A DNA stretch of 64,000 nucleotides from Pycnopodia helianthoides (taxonomy: Eukaryota > Echinodermata > Asteroidea > Forcipulatida > Asteriidae): positions 9,470,453 through 9,534,452 of the forward strand of contig CM063256.1 of the NCBI GenBank assembly GCA_032158295.1, read 5' to 3'. Of this stretch, positions 1-10,968 are shown piece after piece. A program made the position numbers and the translations under genes. Below the pieces are notes generated by a model that was given only the letters and a program-made list of their open reading frames with translations, had not been told where the DNA came from and made no database searches. Position 1 is the stretch's first letter; each line of letters starts with the position of its first letter.

Positions 1-108
1 GTCAGCTAGCATAAGCAAGACATCAGTCACAGATGGAGCATGTAGAATGGTATTTGGGCTGTTAATCTTAATTTACTGAGCATAATTGGGTTAAGCTAAT
101 TGTGCTGA
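1..108. repeat. Fragment of a dispersed inverted-repeat element
   Basis: This segment resembles 11203-11315 and 18302-18410 (shared words such as ACACCAGTCACAGATGGA). It also resembles the interior of the complete element at 54525-54717, which has GGGCCCAATTTCATAGAGC-type ends. Only an internal piece is present here. No coding potential is seen. Confidence 0.6.
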
Positions 109-112
109 AACC

Positions 113-318
113 AGCTCCATGAATGTGATCCTGGTAAAGTTTGACGCAACTCTCCTGTTAGTGTAAGCCACGCCCACTTCATACAATCTGAATCCAACGA
201 TTACATATAGACGATGTGACCTCTGTTTACATTCAAACCGCCCTCTGTTGACAAGTCTGTTGTCCAAGTCATGTTCCGCCGGGCAAAAAGACGCGTAGTC
301 ATGGTTATACTGCGTGTA
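113..318 (+). repeat. Direct repeat, copy 1 (206 bp) flanking a LINE fragment
   Basis: Read base by base, 113-318 is identical to 1321-1526 (constant offset of 1208). The two copies bracket a minus-strand LINE fragment exactly. The simplest reading is a very long target-site duplication made at insertion. Alternatives are insertion into an existing tandem duplication, or an assembly or haplotype artefact. Confidence 0.9.
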
Positions 319-1320
319 ATAATAATAGTGGATACTTATATAGCGCATGTTCCGTCTTTCGACGCTCGCGGCGCTTTGGGAAAAGGGAAACGAATAAACA
401 AATAACCAGACAAACATACAAAACCAAATTAGAGTACACCTATTGTTCAAATAAATAGGTTTTCAACCGAGTTTTAAAACTATCCAAGGAAGGTGATTGG
501 CGAATTTCAATGGGGAGATCATTCCAATGTTTTGGGCCGAGGTATGAGAAGGAACGATTTCCCCATGAGCGTTTTATTCTGGGTACTTGAAGGGATAGTG
601 TGTTTGATGAGCGAAGACTACGTGAAGGAGTGTACATTGTGAGGCTATTCTGTAAGTAGGCAGGGGCAGATGAATGAAGTGAATGATATACAAGTAATAA
701 AATTTTAAAGGTAATGCGTTTCTCAACAGGAAGCCAATGGAGGGATTGAAGGATTGGTGTTATGTGTGAATATTTCTTTGTGTATGTAAGTAGTCTGGCT
801 GCAGAATTCTGTAGACGTTGGAGCCTATTAACTTCTTTTGGGGGGAGATTACCAAACAAAGAGTTAGAAAAGTCAATGCGAGATGAGATCAATGCATGAA
901 TCAAGGATTCAACAGCAGAGGGTGACAAATACTTCCTAATGAAACTCAAATTGCGTAATTGAAATCGAACACTCTGTGATACATACGATATGTGGTTATT
1001 GAAAGTAAGATTAGCATCAAAAATAACACCAAGATTACGAGCAGTTTGGGCAGGTTTTACATAGCAATTTCCAATCCTAATTTGACACTTGTCATGATTG
1101 ATCTTTGACAACATCTGTTTTGAACCAAACAATACAAACTCTGATTTCCCGTCATTCAACTTCAAACCATTACTTTCCATCCATATTTTAACATCATCAA
1201 GACAAGACTCAAGTCTTGTGATTGTGTTAGAAAGGGCATTGGTAGATGGGGGAAATGAAACAAACAGTTGAATGTCATCTGCATAACAGTGGTAACTAAT
1301 ATTGTGTTTACAAAAAAAAA
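319..1320 (-). mobile_element. 5'-truncated non-LTR retrotransposon (LINE, CR1/L2-like)
   Basis: The segment between the two 206-bp repeats encodes the C-terminal half of a reverse transcriptase on the minus strand. It ends with an AT-rich 3' region carrying GCGCTATATAAG followed by a short ATT repeat (319-345 on the plus strand). Its truncated 5' end at about 1310-1320 is a run of T on the minus strand. The 3' signature recurs at about 50200-50260, so a family with this tail exists in the genome. The clade (CR1/L2/Rex1-like) is inferred from the style of the protein, not from a search. Confidence 0.85.
440..1318 (-). pseudogene. LINE reverse transcriptase, C-terminal part
   Basis: About 290 codons are open on the minus strand. 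The first recognisable motif is the RT catalytic box YADD (1274-1285), preceded by ISYHC. The palm and thumb regions follow, then a C-terminal segment typical of CR1/L2-type LINE proteins with pieces such as LQRLQNSAARLL, LHWLPVEKRI and WGNRSFSYLGPKHWN. The stop is at 440-442. The upstream part of the RT and the endonuclease are missing, so it cannot be autonomous. The open frame runs on into the flanking 206-bp repeat (to 1405), but that part is not element sequence. The intact frame together with identical flanks suggests a recent insertion. Confidence 0.85.
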
Positions 1321-1526
1321 AGCTCCATGAATGTGATCCTGGTAAAGTTTGACGCAACTCTCCTGTTAGTGTAAGCCACGCCCACTTCATACAATCTGAA
1401 TCCAACGATTACATATAGACGATGTGACCTCTGTTTACATTCAAACCGCCCTCTGTTGACAAGTCTGTTGTCCAAGTCATGTTCCGCCGGGCAAAAAGAC
1501 GCGTAGTCATGGTTATACTGCGTGTA
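1321..1526 (+). repeat. Direct repeat, copy 2 (206 bp) flanking the LINE fragment
   Basis: Identical to 113-318. This copy continues into the rest of a 213-bp inverted-repeat element (1414-1626), so it marks the uninterrupted side of the target. The left copy stops inside that element. Confidence 0.9.
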
Positions 1527-1626
1527 CTTTCTAGCTGGCTGTCAAGTACACAAAGGTTTTGCCCGGCGACATGCGCGCGCATCATGTTATGATTTTCGAG
1601 TGACGTCAGAGGTCACATCGTCTATA
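1414..1626. mobile_element. MITE-like element with 20-bp terminal inverted repeats
   Basis: TATAGACGATGTGACCTCTG at 1414-1433 is the exact reverse complement of 1607-1626. A second inner inverted pair (GCCGGGCAAAA near 1486, TTTTGCCCGGC near 1557) makes a nested foldback. It has no coding capacity. The LINE insertion split a copy of this element, whose left part is repeated at 206-318. Confidence 0.75.
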
Positions 1627-2204
1627 GAAGTTCCTCGAAAATGCATTGGACTGTTTGGTTGTCTATGAGAATGTATGTGAGAAAGACAATCCTTTTACTT
1701 GTACAGGTACGTCATTTATGCAATCCACCCAAGGAAGAAAATGAAAAAAGTCCCCGATTTACGGGGTCGGCCAACATCTGTGTACACTGTCATGTCTGAA
1801 CGGTTGCTCCGATGAAAACACAGTTGGCTCCTTCTGAGAACGGGGAAGTACTCTTAGGAAGAAGGGGACGATAGGCCTAGCACCTATTGGCTTATAACTA
1901 CACAATTGGTATTCATTTCATGCCGTTTTGAAGAAATTGTTTTTGTTTTATACATGTTTAATGCATGAGTGTGGCTATAAAATGAAGACGAATCGCCCAC
2001 TCGATTTATCAACACAAAATTAATTACAAGGACACCACAAATCCTTATCCTGCCACTGCTTAGTTTGAATATCCATATTTGTCTTGAGTTTGTATCGATC
2101 GTAAAGTTGAGATGGCTGAGCTCGTGTGCCAGTTTCTTTTGTGCTCGTTTTAATCGTTTTATAATTCCTTTCTGTTAAGGTTGTACTTGCATGTGTCTAT
2201 TTGT
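1627..2204 (+). promoter_or_regulatory. 5' flank of lectin gene 1
   Basis: No gene is seen here. About 1794-1965 is repeated at 16247-16415. About 1953-2255 is repeated upstream of the three lectin remnants (ending at 8419, 13106 and 29060), so it travelled with the lectin start region and probably includes its promoter and 5' UTR. Confidence 0.45.
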
Positions 2205-2217
2205 TATATATATATAT
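2205..2217 (+). promoter_or_regulatory. TATA-like run upstream of lectin gene 1
   Basis: An alternating TA stretch ends 38 bases before the start codon at 2256. The remnants keep a shorter version before the same word CTGGGAGT. Intact gene 2 has only GTATATCTGG at this place, so the two genes may differ in promoter strength. It could equally be a simple AT repeat within a 5' UTR. Confidence 0.35.
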
Positions 2218-2255
2218 CTGGGAGTACGTGTAATGTCTTCAGTAGTTGATGTGCA

Positions 2256-3811
2256 ATGACGATGGCGAGCAAACTGCTGGGTGTTGTTGGTTTATTTCTG
2301 GTAGTAAACTACGCTGCCGTAAATGGGCGGTGTTTGAAGAAGACCCCGCCATGCCCTCCTACTTGGAGCCAGTGGCAAGACAAATGCTACAAGATGCATG
2401 ATGGCAAAGTTACATGGGAAGAGGGCAATCAGACTTGCATTGAGTTGGGCGGTGTGATTGCTGTCCCTCAATCTGAAGAAGAATTACAACACGTTGTCAA
2501 CATGTGCAGCTGCGAGGTTTGGATTGGTTGCAACGACATTGAAGTTGAAGGTTAGTACACAATTCTAAAAATGATGTGCAATCGTCCTTAAAATTAGTTT
2601 TATTTTACGACAAATCGCCAACACAGGGCAAAGATGCCAGGCAGGGTGAGGGCTAAAAGAAAAACAAAGAAATTATTTAATGTGAGAGAAAATATCTGTT
2701 CACATTCCTCTTGAACTGTGTCAGAGTTGGTGGAACACAAGATACAGGTAAGGAGTTCCAAAGTGCAGCAGTGTGGCATACCGTATTATTAACAAGAGGC
2801 GTAAATCTGTGTTAAAAAATACTATCGTTGTTAAAATGGGGACCCGTGACAGGCAATTGTTATTAAATTGAAAGTGGTTGGGCGCGGGTGGAGGTGTTGA
2901 AGTTCGATCCATTAGCTGGCATAGCAGTAATAAGTAGTTTTTATCAGCCATTGACTTTCAATTCAGTCAGTGTAAAAAAAAAAACTGTTATAAAATACCA
3001 AGACCGCTATCTTTAAAAGCGGTAAAATAAGTTATTTATTTTGACTGTAGGTACACAGTCTCCTTTGTGCACACCTCTTTCCATTCCGTCCTCCACCCAC
3101 CCCCCACACTAAACTAAGCTAAAAAACAACAACAACAACAACAACAACATACAAATACACACCTATTCTTCTTGTGGCTTTGCCTAAATTACCAATGTTT
3201 GTTTTTCCCCATTCCTTTTTTTATAAAGAAACACGACGCCCTAAACATGTTTAAATCTTGCCTTTCATAGATTGATTTTTGTCAACGTAGGCCTAATATG
3301 CGTATTATAGGCAACACTTTACAGAAAGATACAATGAAAGGCACAAGTGAAAGTCTCAGCCAAATGCTGTCTTCATAGTGCTGAGAAAAAAAAAATCGGT
3401 TCTCACATTCAAATTGTTTTGGGTCAAACATTTTCCAAACCATTTACATTTATTATAGTTCGTATTATCAACAACTGCAGTGCTTCTCACCAAGTAGGTT
3501 TTTATTTTCATTAATTTTTGAGTATTTAACAATGTATGACCCTACCTTTAAGTGCGATCCCGGTCTCGACTATTGATGCAATGAGACTTTTTATTTTGGA
3601 TTGATTCGAATCAGGTACCTGGGTGTGTTTGGATGGTGAAGGTACTACTGACAGGCACGACAAGAGATGGGAGACTGGTCAGCCAAATAGTTCCCCGGGC
3701 AACCAAGATTGCGCCGTAGGCGAGGCTTCAGGCTGGGAAGATAAGGATTGTGGTGATACGTACAACTTAATCTGTCAGCGCCCCGTATCACAAGCACTGT
3801 CGTTCCAGTGA
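2256..3811 (+). CDS. Secreted C-type lectin, copy 1 (two exons)
   Basis: Exon 1 is 2256-2550 and exon 2 is 3615-3811, joined across a GT-AG intron with one base of a Gly codon on the left. The product is 163 aa. Residues 1-24 form a signal peptide (hydrophobic LLGVVGLFLVV, cut probably after VNG). The rest is a single C-type lectin-like domain of the long form. Visible pieces are an N-terminal Cys pair before CYKMHD, WIGCNDIEVEG, the sugar/Ca2+ loop QPN, and WEDKDC in the place of the WND motif, ending LICQRP. There is an N-glycosylation sequon at NQT; the QPN asparagine also starts an NSS sequon. Family knowledge: such proteins bind sugars in extracellular fluid, often in innate defence. The ligand is not predictable here. 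Gene 2 (23592-25167) is its close paralogue. The first of two nearby ATGs (MTM) was chosen as start. Confidence 0.88.
3251..3551. mobile_element. TTAA-flanked MITE in the lectin 1 intron
   Basis: Bounded by TTAA at 3251-3254 and 3548-3551. Its body matches the elements at 24581-24907 (same place in lectin 2), 47001-47451 and 60543-60944 (shared CATAGATT...GTCAAC and CTGCAGTGCTTCTCACCAAGTA). Since both lectin genes share it, it inserted before the gene duplicated. Confidence 0.65.
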
Positions 3812-3976
3812 AAGGTCGCTCAATATTCTGGGCAAACTTTCTTCAAAAGATTAATTGCCTTCAAATCTCTGAAAACTAAACTGTTTTGAGTTTCTTCTGT
3901 TTAAAAAAAGTTGTTCATTCACCTAAACACCTATTGTGTGTTTTAATTAGTGAGTAGTAATTTAAAAAAACAAATC

Positions 3977-3982
3977 AATAAA
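3977..3982 (+). terminator. Poly(A) signal of lectin gene 1
   Basis: AATAAA lies 166 bases after the stop codon. Lectin gene 2 has AATAAA at the matching place (25314). Confidence 0.5.
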
Positions 3983-4837
3983 AACAAAAACATATTTGCC
4001 TCTTGGAATATCACCTGCGGAACATGCGGTCCGCCATTTTGTAGAGTCAGTTATTTGGTTCTACAAAATAACAGACTGTGTTCTGCCGACTAATTTACAT
4101 AAACAAAAAAAAAATTTTTTTAAGGGATATTGTATTCTACTTTTGAAATATGGACTCCGAATCCCCAGTTATAAAACACTTTTTATTTAGGGTAGTTTAC
4201 AGCATAAATAGCGGTTTTGCAGTGTAAAAACATAAGCAAATAAATAATATTGTTTTATTTTGTATTTGTTTGCCAAACTATCTCTACAACGTTTTGAAAT
4301 GTTATTATATCTTTGAAAAAACACTGTGAATTCACTCAACAACATTTTAAAGAATGTATACACGTTTTCCCAACCTACTGTGCACTGCTGTCCTGTAGGG
4401 CATCCAAAGACAAATTAACAATTATTGAAATCGAAGGGTTACATGGTTAACTGCTCATTCGCTTTGTGGTAATCTTTTGTAGAACACCAAGCTTTTATAC
4501 TTGACGAAATTTGCTAGTTAGTAAAAACAAGAAAGTTGTAGGAGTCATCTATTTTAACCAAACTATTAAAGTTCAGATTCTCTCAAATATATTTCAAAAT
4601 GTAATTATTCTGAGAGTGGAGCAATTTGCATGTTCACTTGATATTATTTTTACATCTTGCTATAAGTTCACTGTGCAATAACAGCTAGCAAATTGTGACA
4701 GAGTTAGGTTTATGTAAACAGTTTCAATTCATAATTGAATGAAAACTAACTTTAATTGTTAATAAATTCACATTACCATTGACATAATTATATTTACGTC
4801 AATGTTTAAAAACAAAGTCTCAATAAGAAGGCTGTTG
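3983..4837. other. Lectin 1 downstream flank, no gene
   Basis: AT-rich sequence. The first part (about 4000-4100) matches 25330-25440 after lectin 2. It includes a short inverted pair around TCTACAAAATAAC. No gene is seen. Confidence 0.5.
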
Positions 4838-6378
4838 TTAAAGGTAAGCAATCTTATGATCACGTTTTTAGTTTAAAATGATATGACCCTTTCTTCATTT
4901 TCTTAAAACGGAGTAAGAACCTATTAATTTCAGAGTTATCTCAAAGTCGCCTTTTGGAAGTTCACTTATTAGGTAAAGGTTTTGCAAATGTTTGAATAAG
5001 GCCAATCCTTTTCGGGAAACTATTTTCCTGGCTGTCATCTTTAAAAAAAAAAATTATGGGTGAAAAGTAATTACAAGACTTAAAAAAAAAAACTTAAAAA
5101 CCAAACGCCTATTTTTTTTTTGTATAGAAGATGAAACATGCACTGCCTGTTAGCCGTTTACTGAAAAACGCAGCCTCATTCGATAAGATTTGCAAGTTTT
5201 TTGATTTACGATTGTTGCCACAACTGTTTAAAGTAATGAAGTAATATTGATTTCGACAAAGGGAGTTTATTTGGTATGTTTAATGGTAACGTTGTCTGAT
5301 TTATTTTGAGTAGTGAGTTATGGGGTGGAGTGGTATTGCCCCTCTCGCGTGTGTATTTGTTTTGCAAATTGGAAAAGAGCTTGTAGTTATATATACCAGA
5401 TTTCGATTTCAGCATTGTAGTGGTGATTTGGTAGCAGCCTTGTAACAGCATTAGTAGTTAAAATAATTGTTTAACCGGTCAATTTTTTAAATTTATTTTT
5501 CGCAATCCTTTTGAAACAATAACATTGATTAAGTACGAAAACCGAAGCCAACGTTATTTTATAATATAGGCAAAATCTACTTCACGCTTACATTAATATG
5601 TCCAAGAAAGGTCAATTTGTGGTCCAAAACTAATGTTGGTCTCAATAATTAATAACACACATTCTTGTCGGAATTGTCCAGGCAAATGCCAACAGTATAT
5701 AAGAAGACAAATCACTGAAATCAAAGACCATCTCAGTTGCATGTCGGAGGGGTTAAACTTTCTGAATGTCCCAATGGGCCTACGAACTGCGGGAATTATT
5801 GGAATTGCCCGATAACGAATTTTGGTCGTATGATTTTGCATTGGTATTGTATTGTATTGCTTTTCTGATTCATTTAGTGAGCTGAAATTAATTCAAACAT
5901 AAATGGAGACAATCTACATGTGTTGTATACAATATTGTGTGAACAATGTTGATTGAGATTTGAATCTTTGCACGTGAAGACAGATATTAGTTTAACCTTA
6001 CGGGTACACGACTTGACCAAATGATGGCCCTGGAAAACCTGGTTGGTTTAGTCTCAATAGTTCAACAACTGTACTCTCGTCAGTGTCACTGTCTCCTGTA
6101 ACGACTACTTTAGAGCACACTACATTGAATAAACCAACCGGCTCTTACAGAGCCACCACCTCAACTTTTCAAGAAGAGACAATTACATGGTGTATCCTTA
6201 AGATTAAATTAAAATTAGTAATCATTAATTGATGTAATCATTATAATGATCATAGTTGTAATATTGATGTTGTTCATGTTTTAAAATGCTTTCTCAGTAC
6301 TGCACGGTCAAAATAAATTACATTATGCACAAAAAGGCCATGTTTTTTCTCAACTTCTCAACTGACTTGTTTAAAATT

Positions 6379-6735
6379 ACCCCTAACCAACCAAGATTCT
6401 ACAAGATTAACCCTAAACAACCCTTATCCTTCAAGGTTAACCCTAACCAACCCTGATCCCTAAAAAATAACCCTAACCAACCCCGATCCTTCAAGATTGA
6501 CCCTAACCAACCCTAATCCTTCAAGATTAACCCTTACCAACCCTAATCTTAAAAATAACCCTAACCAACCCGATCCCTCAAAATTAATCCTAACCAATTA
6601 TAATCCTTCAAGATTAACCCCAACCAACCCCAACCCTTTGCAAATAACCTTAACCAACCCCGACCCATCACATTTAACCCTAACCAATCCCAACTCTTTA
6701 AAATTAATTCAAACCATCCAAGACCCTTCACGATT
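6379..6735. repeat. Telomere-like 30-bp minisatellite, array 1
   Basis: Degenerate tandem units of about 30 bp built on AACCCTAACCAACCC followed by GATCCTTCAAGATT. The CCCTAACC core resembles the CCCTAA/TTAGGG telomere word without being a true telomere array. Because the unit is 10 codons long it creates spurious open frames (TLTNPNPSRL). Confidence 0.85.
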
Positions 6736-7020
6736 ATACATAACGCAAATAATACCGGGTTTTTTAGCGCATAGACCTACCCTAGCTAGATCAGTTTTAC
6801 AACATTCACTGTTCAGTTCATCAGGCATACTTAGACCAGCCCTCAAACTTTCTCAACTCCATGGGGAGCATACAACCCAAAGTTGTTTATTATAATACTA
6901 GCCCAAAGGTATTAATTCAACATAAGACCGTCTCCATTCTTTCAGGTTCTCATTTATACACCTGGGTTAAGAGAAGAAAGTATTGGTTAAAAGTCTTGCT
7001 CAAGAACACAAGTGTTGTAA

Positions 7021-7216
7021 GTGGTGTTTGAAGCTATGGTGTTGAAAGTAAGAAGTAACTATAACTATAAATAGTAGTAAACTTGCGGGTACAACCATGT
7101 GTAAAATCTCTTTTGGGAGGAGTGCTTCTTTTCAGAGCCAACACTCCTCCCAAACGAGATTTTACACATGGTTGTACCCGCAAGTTTACTACTATTTATA
7201 GTTATAGTTACTTCTT
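7021..7216. mobile_element. Foldback (long inverted-repeat) element, copy 1
   Basis: Arms of about 76 bp (start near 7049, end 7217) are reverse complements with one mismatch and a loop of about 17 bases. A 13-bp direct repeat, ACAAGTGTTGTAA, flanks it at 7008-7020 and 7217-7229. The paralogous block at 27650-27670 has a single copy of this word and no element, which is a natural empty site. No coding capacity. Confidence 0.85.
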
Positions 7217-8159
7217 ACAAGTGTTGTAACTGGGAACCAAACCCAGAATCCGATGACTCAGCCATCAGAACTTGAGTCCGAATCGCTCGACCCCTCGGCT
7301 AGTTTTATTTTATCTTTCTATTTTTTTGCAGTTGTTGAAAAACTCCTTGACCTTTTTTCATTTCATACTTTCAAATAAAATTTAAACATTATGATTTTGT
7401 ACAATAAGCTGCATGGTGTCTTCTTGTGTCTGTTTATCTATCTGTCTGTTTATTACTGGAACTCGTCTCTGATTTCTGCATTAAATCAATTGCCATTTTC
7501 CCACGTTTTTTCACTGTTGTTATAAGCCGTGCGTTGCTCCGTTGCTCCGTTGCTGCGTGCGCAGTGCTCAGTGTATTTTATAGTGGTTTTTTTTTAGGGG
7601 GGTGTCTACACGTCGTTGAAACCTAGGAGTTTAACAAAAGGGAACCCGGATTTTTAGGCAAAGTGATGAATGTCCTCGCTTCGCTGTCGTTCATGAAATC
7701 AATAGGGACATCACTTACAAACTAGGTCAAAACAATGGGAGAACAAATAGAAGTCAACGATTTACGGGGTCGACGAACATTGTGTTTGTGTCAAGTCCAA
7801 ACGATTGTAAGAAGACTACAATATTTGTTTTCATTTCTTGAAAACTATATGCCGCTTTGAAGAAATTGAATATTGTGATACATGTGTATTGCAGGAGTGT
7901 GGTTATAATAAGACGACTCGTCCGCTCGATTTACCAAAAATGTACATTTCAAGAGATCTTCTGGTTACAAGGGTAAAGTCCTCTGCCAGTAAAAAATAAC
8001 AATGAATAGAAACAAATACATTCCCCCTCTCCCCCGTTATACACCTTTGTTAGGAGAAGCAATTTATGGTTAACTGTCTCCCTCGAGAACACAAGTGTTA
8101 TATTACTGGGTTAATTTATTCAATTCAAACCAGTTTTAATTAAAGAATATAATACAAGC

Positions 8160-8480
8160 CTACTGCGAGAAAAGATTACGTTAAATCCAAGGAAACCACA
8201 AATCCTTAGCCCGTCACCGCCTAATTCACATTATTTATATTTTTCTTGAGTTTGTATCGACTGTGATGTTGAGTACGAAGAGCTCGTGTGCCGGTTTCTT
8301 TTGTGTTCGCTTTGGTCGTTTCATAATTCCGTTCGGTGAAGGTTATACTTGCTAATTGTGTCTATTTTTATATATATCTGGGAGTGCGCGTAATTCCTTC
8401 AGGAGTTTTTAATCTGTAATGACGATGGCGAGCAAATTACTAGGGTTTTGTTAGATTTTTCTGATAGAAGTTCAGAGGTT
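8160..8480 (+). pseudogene. C-type lectin remnant 1 (promoter and start only)
   Basis: The 5' flank and first codons of the lectin are present: ATG at 8419, MTMASKLLG, then a shifted end and a TAG at 8452-8454. After about 45 bases of exon 1 the sequence jumps to DNA that lies downstream of the intact gene (GAATGTCCCAATGGGCCT, compare 5763-5780). The CTLD, intron and exon 2 are all gone. The same junction occurs at 13106 and 29060. Confidence 0.75.
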
Positions 8481-8882
8481 CAAATTTGTTGAATGTCCCA
8501 ATGGGCCTGTCTGCCTACCACCTGAGCGAACTCTTTGAAATGCCCAATAACGAAGTTTGGTTGTACAACTTCGCATGTAACTTTTCTGATGCATCAAATA
8601 TATATATTTTTTTATTTTGTGTTCATGAAGTCAAGCAATAAATGTGAGTTCAATGAATTGTAATGGTATAAATTGTGACATGAAGAACTCAACCGAAACC
8701 AAACAAACGCAGCAAATGTCAATTAAAATAAGTGTACTTAACAAAATAAATGTCAAGTAATAAACCACAAAGTCGCATCCCCTCAAGGTGATCCCGTGGC
8801 TGCTGCTTCCCAGGTTGTATCGTAAACTTGGGTGTGATCCCTGGCTACACGGCAGTCAACGGTTGTATGGCTTCTGACTGGC

Positions 8883-9018
8883 ACCCCCGAACAAAGATAT
8901 TGACAAAATAGGGAGACCGCCAATATAGGGCTAGATAGCTCAGTTGGTAGAGCGCCGGTACGTTTCCGGAGGTCGTTGGTTCGAATCCCGCTCTAGTCAA
9001 TTTTTCTTTGTTCAACCC
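8883..9018 (+). mobile_element. tRNA-derived SINE, copy 1, with terminal inverted octamer
   Basis: A tRNA-like core lies at 8929-8998. It has a 7-bp acceptor stem pairing GGCTAGA with TCTAGTC, a D arm GCTCAGTTGGTAGAGC and a T loop TTCGAAT. The anticodon arm is imperfect and lacks U33, so it is not a working tRNA. The core sits between CCCCCGAACAAAG and CTTTGTTCAACCCC, whose GAACAAAG/CTTTGTTC are inverted. A second copy is at 48386-48527. Confidence 0.7.
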
Positions 9019-9059
9019 CATACTAACAAAATAAATTTAATAAAATAATCACTTTAACA

Positions 9060-10190
9060 ATTAGGAGCTAAATAATCACAACACAAATTTTCAATTACGT
9101 ATCCTTATCCCGCAGAATATGTGCATCATCACCCAGAGTGACAGTCCCGCAGGAGGGCAAGCTATGAGCTATTCGCCAGCATATAGCCTGCCCGATATTG
9201 GGTAGAGGGTGTGTCCCCCCCCCCCCCAATGTTCCCATACTGTAACACACTATTTTCTTCTTGTATAGAACCCCCCCCCCCCTAAAATCCTCAAAAGAAT
9301 TTCTGAGATTCCAAGCACACAATGAAGACACAATAGGAGGGGGGGGGGGGTTGCTGGGTTATAAATTACAACCTAGCGGGTTTAATGTGCTGCAAGAACA
9401 ATTGGAGTCCTCGAGTCTACAATACAAAGGGATCTTGTCAAGGTGGGAGTTAACAGGGCCACCTCTATTGTTCAGCCTCTACCCCATATCGGGCAGGCTA
9501 TATCGAGGAGGACAACAAATTGACGACCCATGTAAAGAACATGGCTCTTTGGATACAGCATGGCCAAAGTAGCTTCAACATAATGCTGTCAACAAACGGG
9601 ACGGAGATCATTCATTAACCCTCAAATTGTTCCGTATGTTCATGCTGAGATGGCCTAAACGGAGTGAAAAGAAGCCACAAAGTCTGTATCTCTACAGGGC
9701 TAAGGTGACATCTGAAAAGGTGGTGAGTGCACAATATGCTGAGCTTGATCAGAATGACAAAGTACAATGTGAAAGTTGACCATTAACTCATCTTGAATGT
9801 AGTTGAAAGAGGTCTGAATCAAAACACATTTCATCACTGGTTTGTCCTCCTCATCCACCCCACTAGATGGGACAAGCGGCAAAGGGATGACTGTGACTAT
9901 TATCGGTGCTGGAAATGCGCGCTGGGCTAGCAAACTATACCTCCTTACTTCGTATTCCCAGGGCAGCGTATTAGTCAACACAAAGAGACTGCCCAATTAG
10001 TCTTAAGCAAATTAGCGCTGTGTTTATGGTGGTGCGGGAACTTTGAAACTAATTCTGGTGGTAGCCAGCAAATATAATAAATTGGCAGAGTGAGGTTGTG
10101 AAAAAGAAAACACATGTTTTCGGTGTGGTCTCTGGTCATAAACCAACCCATGACTGCGATGGTCAAAACAGACCTAGCCTTTGGTGGTGC
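9060..10190. repeat. Duplicated segment A, copy 1
   Basis: Near copy of 13490-14640. It contains homopolymer C and G runs and several short open frames on both strands that are disrupted differently in the two copies. The stretch around 9870-9960 keeps a readable minus-strand frame, but I recognise no domain. No gene call is made. Confidence 0.6.
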
Positions 10191-10372
10191 ATCCGTCAGA
10201 TTAAATTAAATTGGTAATAATTAATTGATGTAATCATTATATTGGGCATAGTTGTATTATCGACGTTGATCATGTTTTAAAATACTTTCTCAGTACTGCA
10301 CGCTCAAAATAAATTACGTTATGCACAAAAAGGCCGTGTTTTTTCTCAACTTCTCAAATGACCTGTGTAAAA

Positions 10373-10968
10373 TTACCCCTAACCAACCACGATTCTACAA
10401 GATTAACCCTAAACGACCCTGATCCTTCAAGATTAAACCTAACCAACCCTTGTCCTTAAAAAAAATAACCCTAACCAACCTGATCCTTCAAGTTTTCCAT
10501 AACCAATCCTGATCCTTCAAGATTAACCCTAACCAACCCTTATCCCTAAAAATAACCCTAACCAACCTGATCCTTCAAGTTTTCCATAACCAATCCTGAT
10601 CCTTCAAGATTAACCCTAACCAACCCTTATCCCTAAAAAGTAACCCTAACCAACCCCGATCCTTCAAGATTGACCCTAACCAACCCCAATCCTTCAAGAT
10701 TAACCCTGACCAACCCTAATCTTAAAAAATTAACCCTAACCTACCCGATCCCTCAAAATTAATCCTAACCAATTATTAACCTTCAAGATTTAACCCTAAC
10801 CAACCCCGATCTTTCGCAATTATTCTTGACCAACCCCGACCCATCACAATTAACCTCAACCAATCCCGACTCTTTAAAATTAATTCAGACCAACCCAGAC
10901 CCTTCACAATTAACTCTAACATACCCTGGTCGTTCAAAATTTACCCTAACTACACCCTTCAAAATCTA
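10373..10968. repeat. Telomere-like 30-bp minisatellite, array 2
   Basis: The longest of the four arrays, with the same CCCTAACCAACCC core. A higher-order piece of about 100 bp containing CAAGTTTTCCATAACC occurs twice (10487-10560 and 10569-10640), which suggests recent unequal exchange. Confidence 0.85.

Larger units (their letters stand above)
4838..8700. repeat. Lectin-neighbourhood block 1
   Basis: This block is shared in part with 16417-18480 (from GGTAAGCAATCTTA onward), 10196-13440 and 25866-29240. Its order is: conserved unique-looking DNA (4838-6370), telomere-like minisatellite (6379-6735), a CCTAGCTAGATCAGTTT segment, a foldback element (7021-7216), then a lectin promoter and start remnant (about 7870-8480). 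Open frames inside are short and not conserved in frame between blocks. Confidence 0.75.

Noticed and set aside
91..450. 119-codon minus-strand frame with a signal-peptide-like start
   Set aside because: It runs from the LINE 3' region into the 206-bp duplicated repeat, so it is a chance junction frame.
6497..6895. 132-codon frame rich in TLTNPNPS; similar at 27132
   Set aside because: It follows the 30-bp telomere-like minisatellite (10 codons per unit). The same frame is not kept in arrays 2 and 3.
8929..8998. Working tRNA gene
   Set aside because: Acceptor, D and T regions are tRNA-like, but the anticodon arm is imperfect, U33 is absent and the T stem has a mismatch. It is part of a repeated SINE with fixed flanks.
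9095..9572. Overlapping frames on both strands around C and G runs
   Set aside because: They depend on homopolymer lengths and are not preserved in the copy at 13560-14010.
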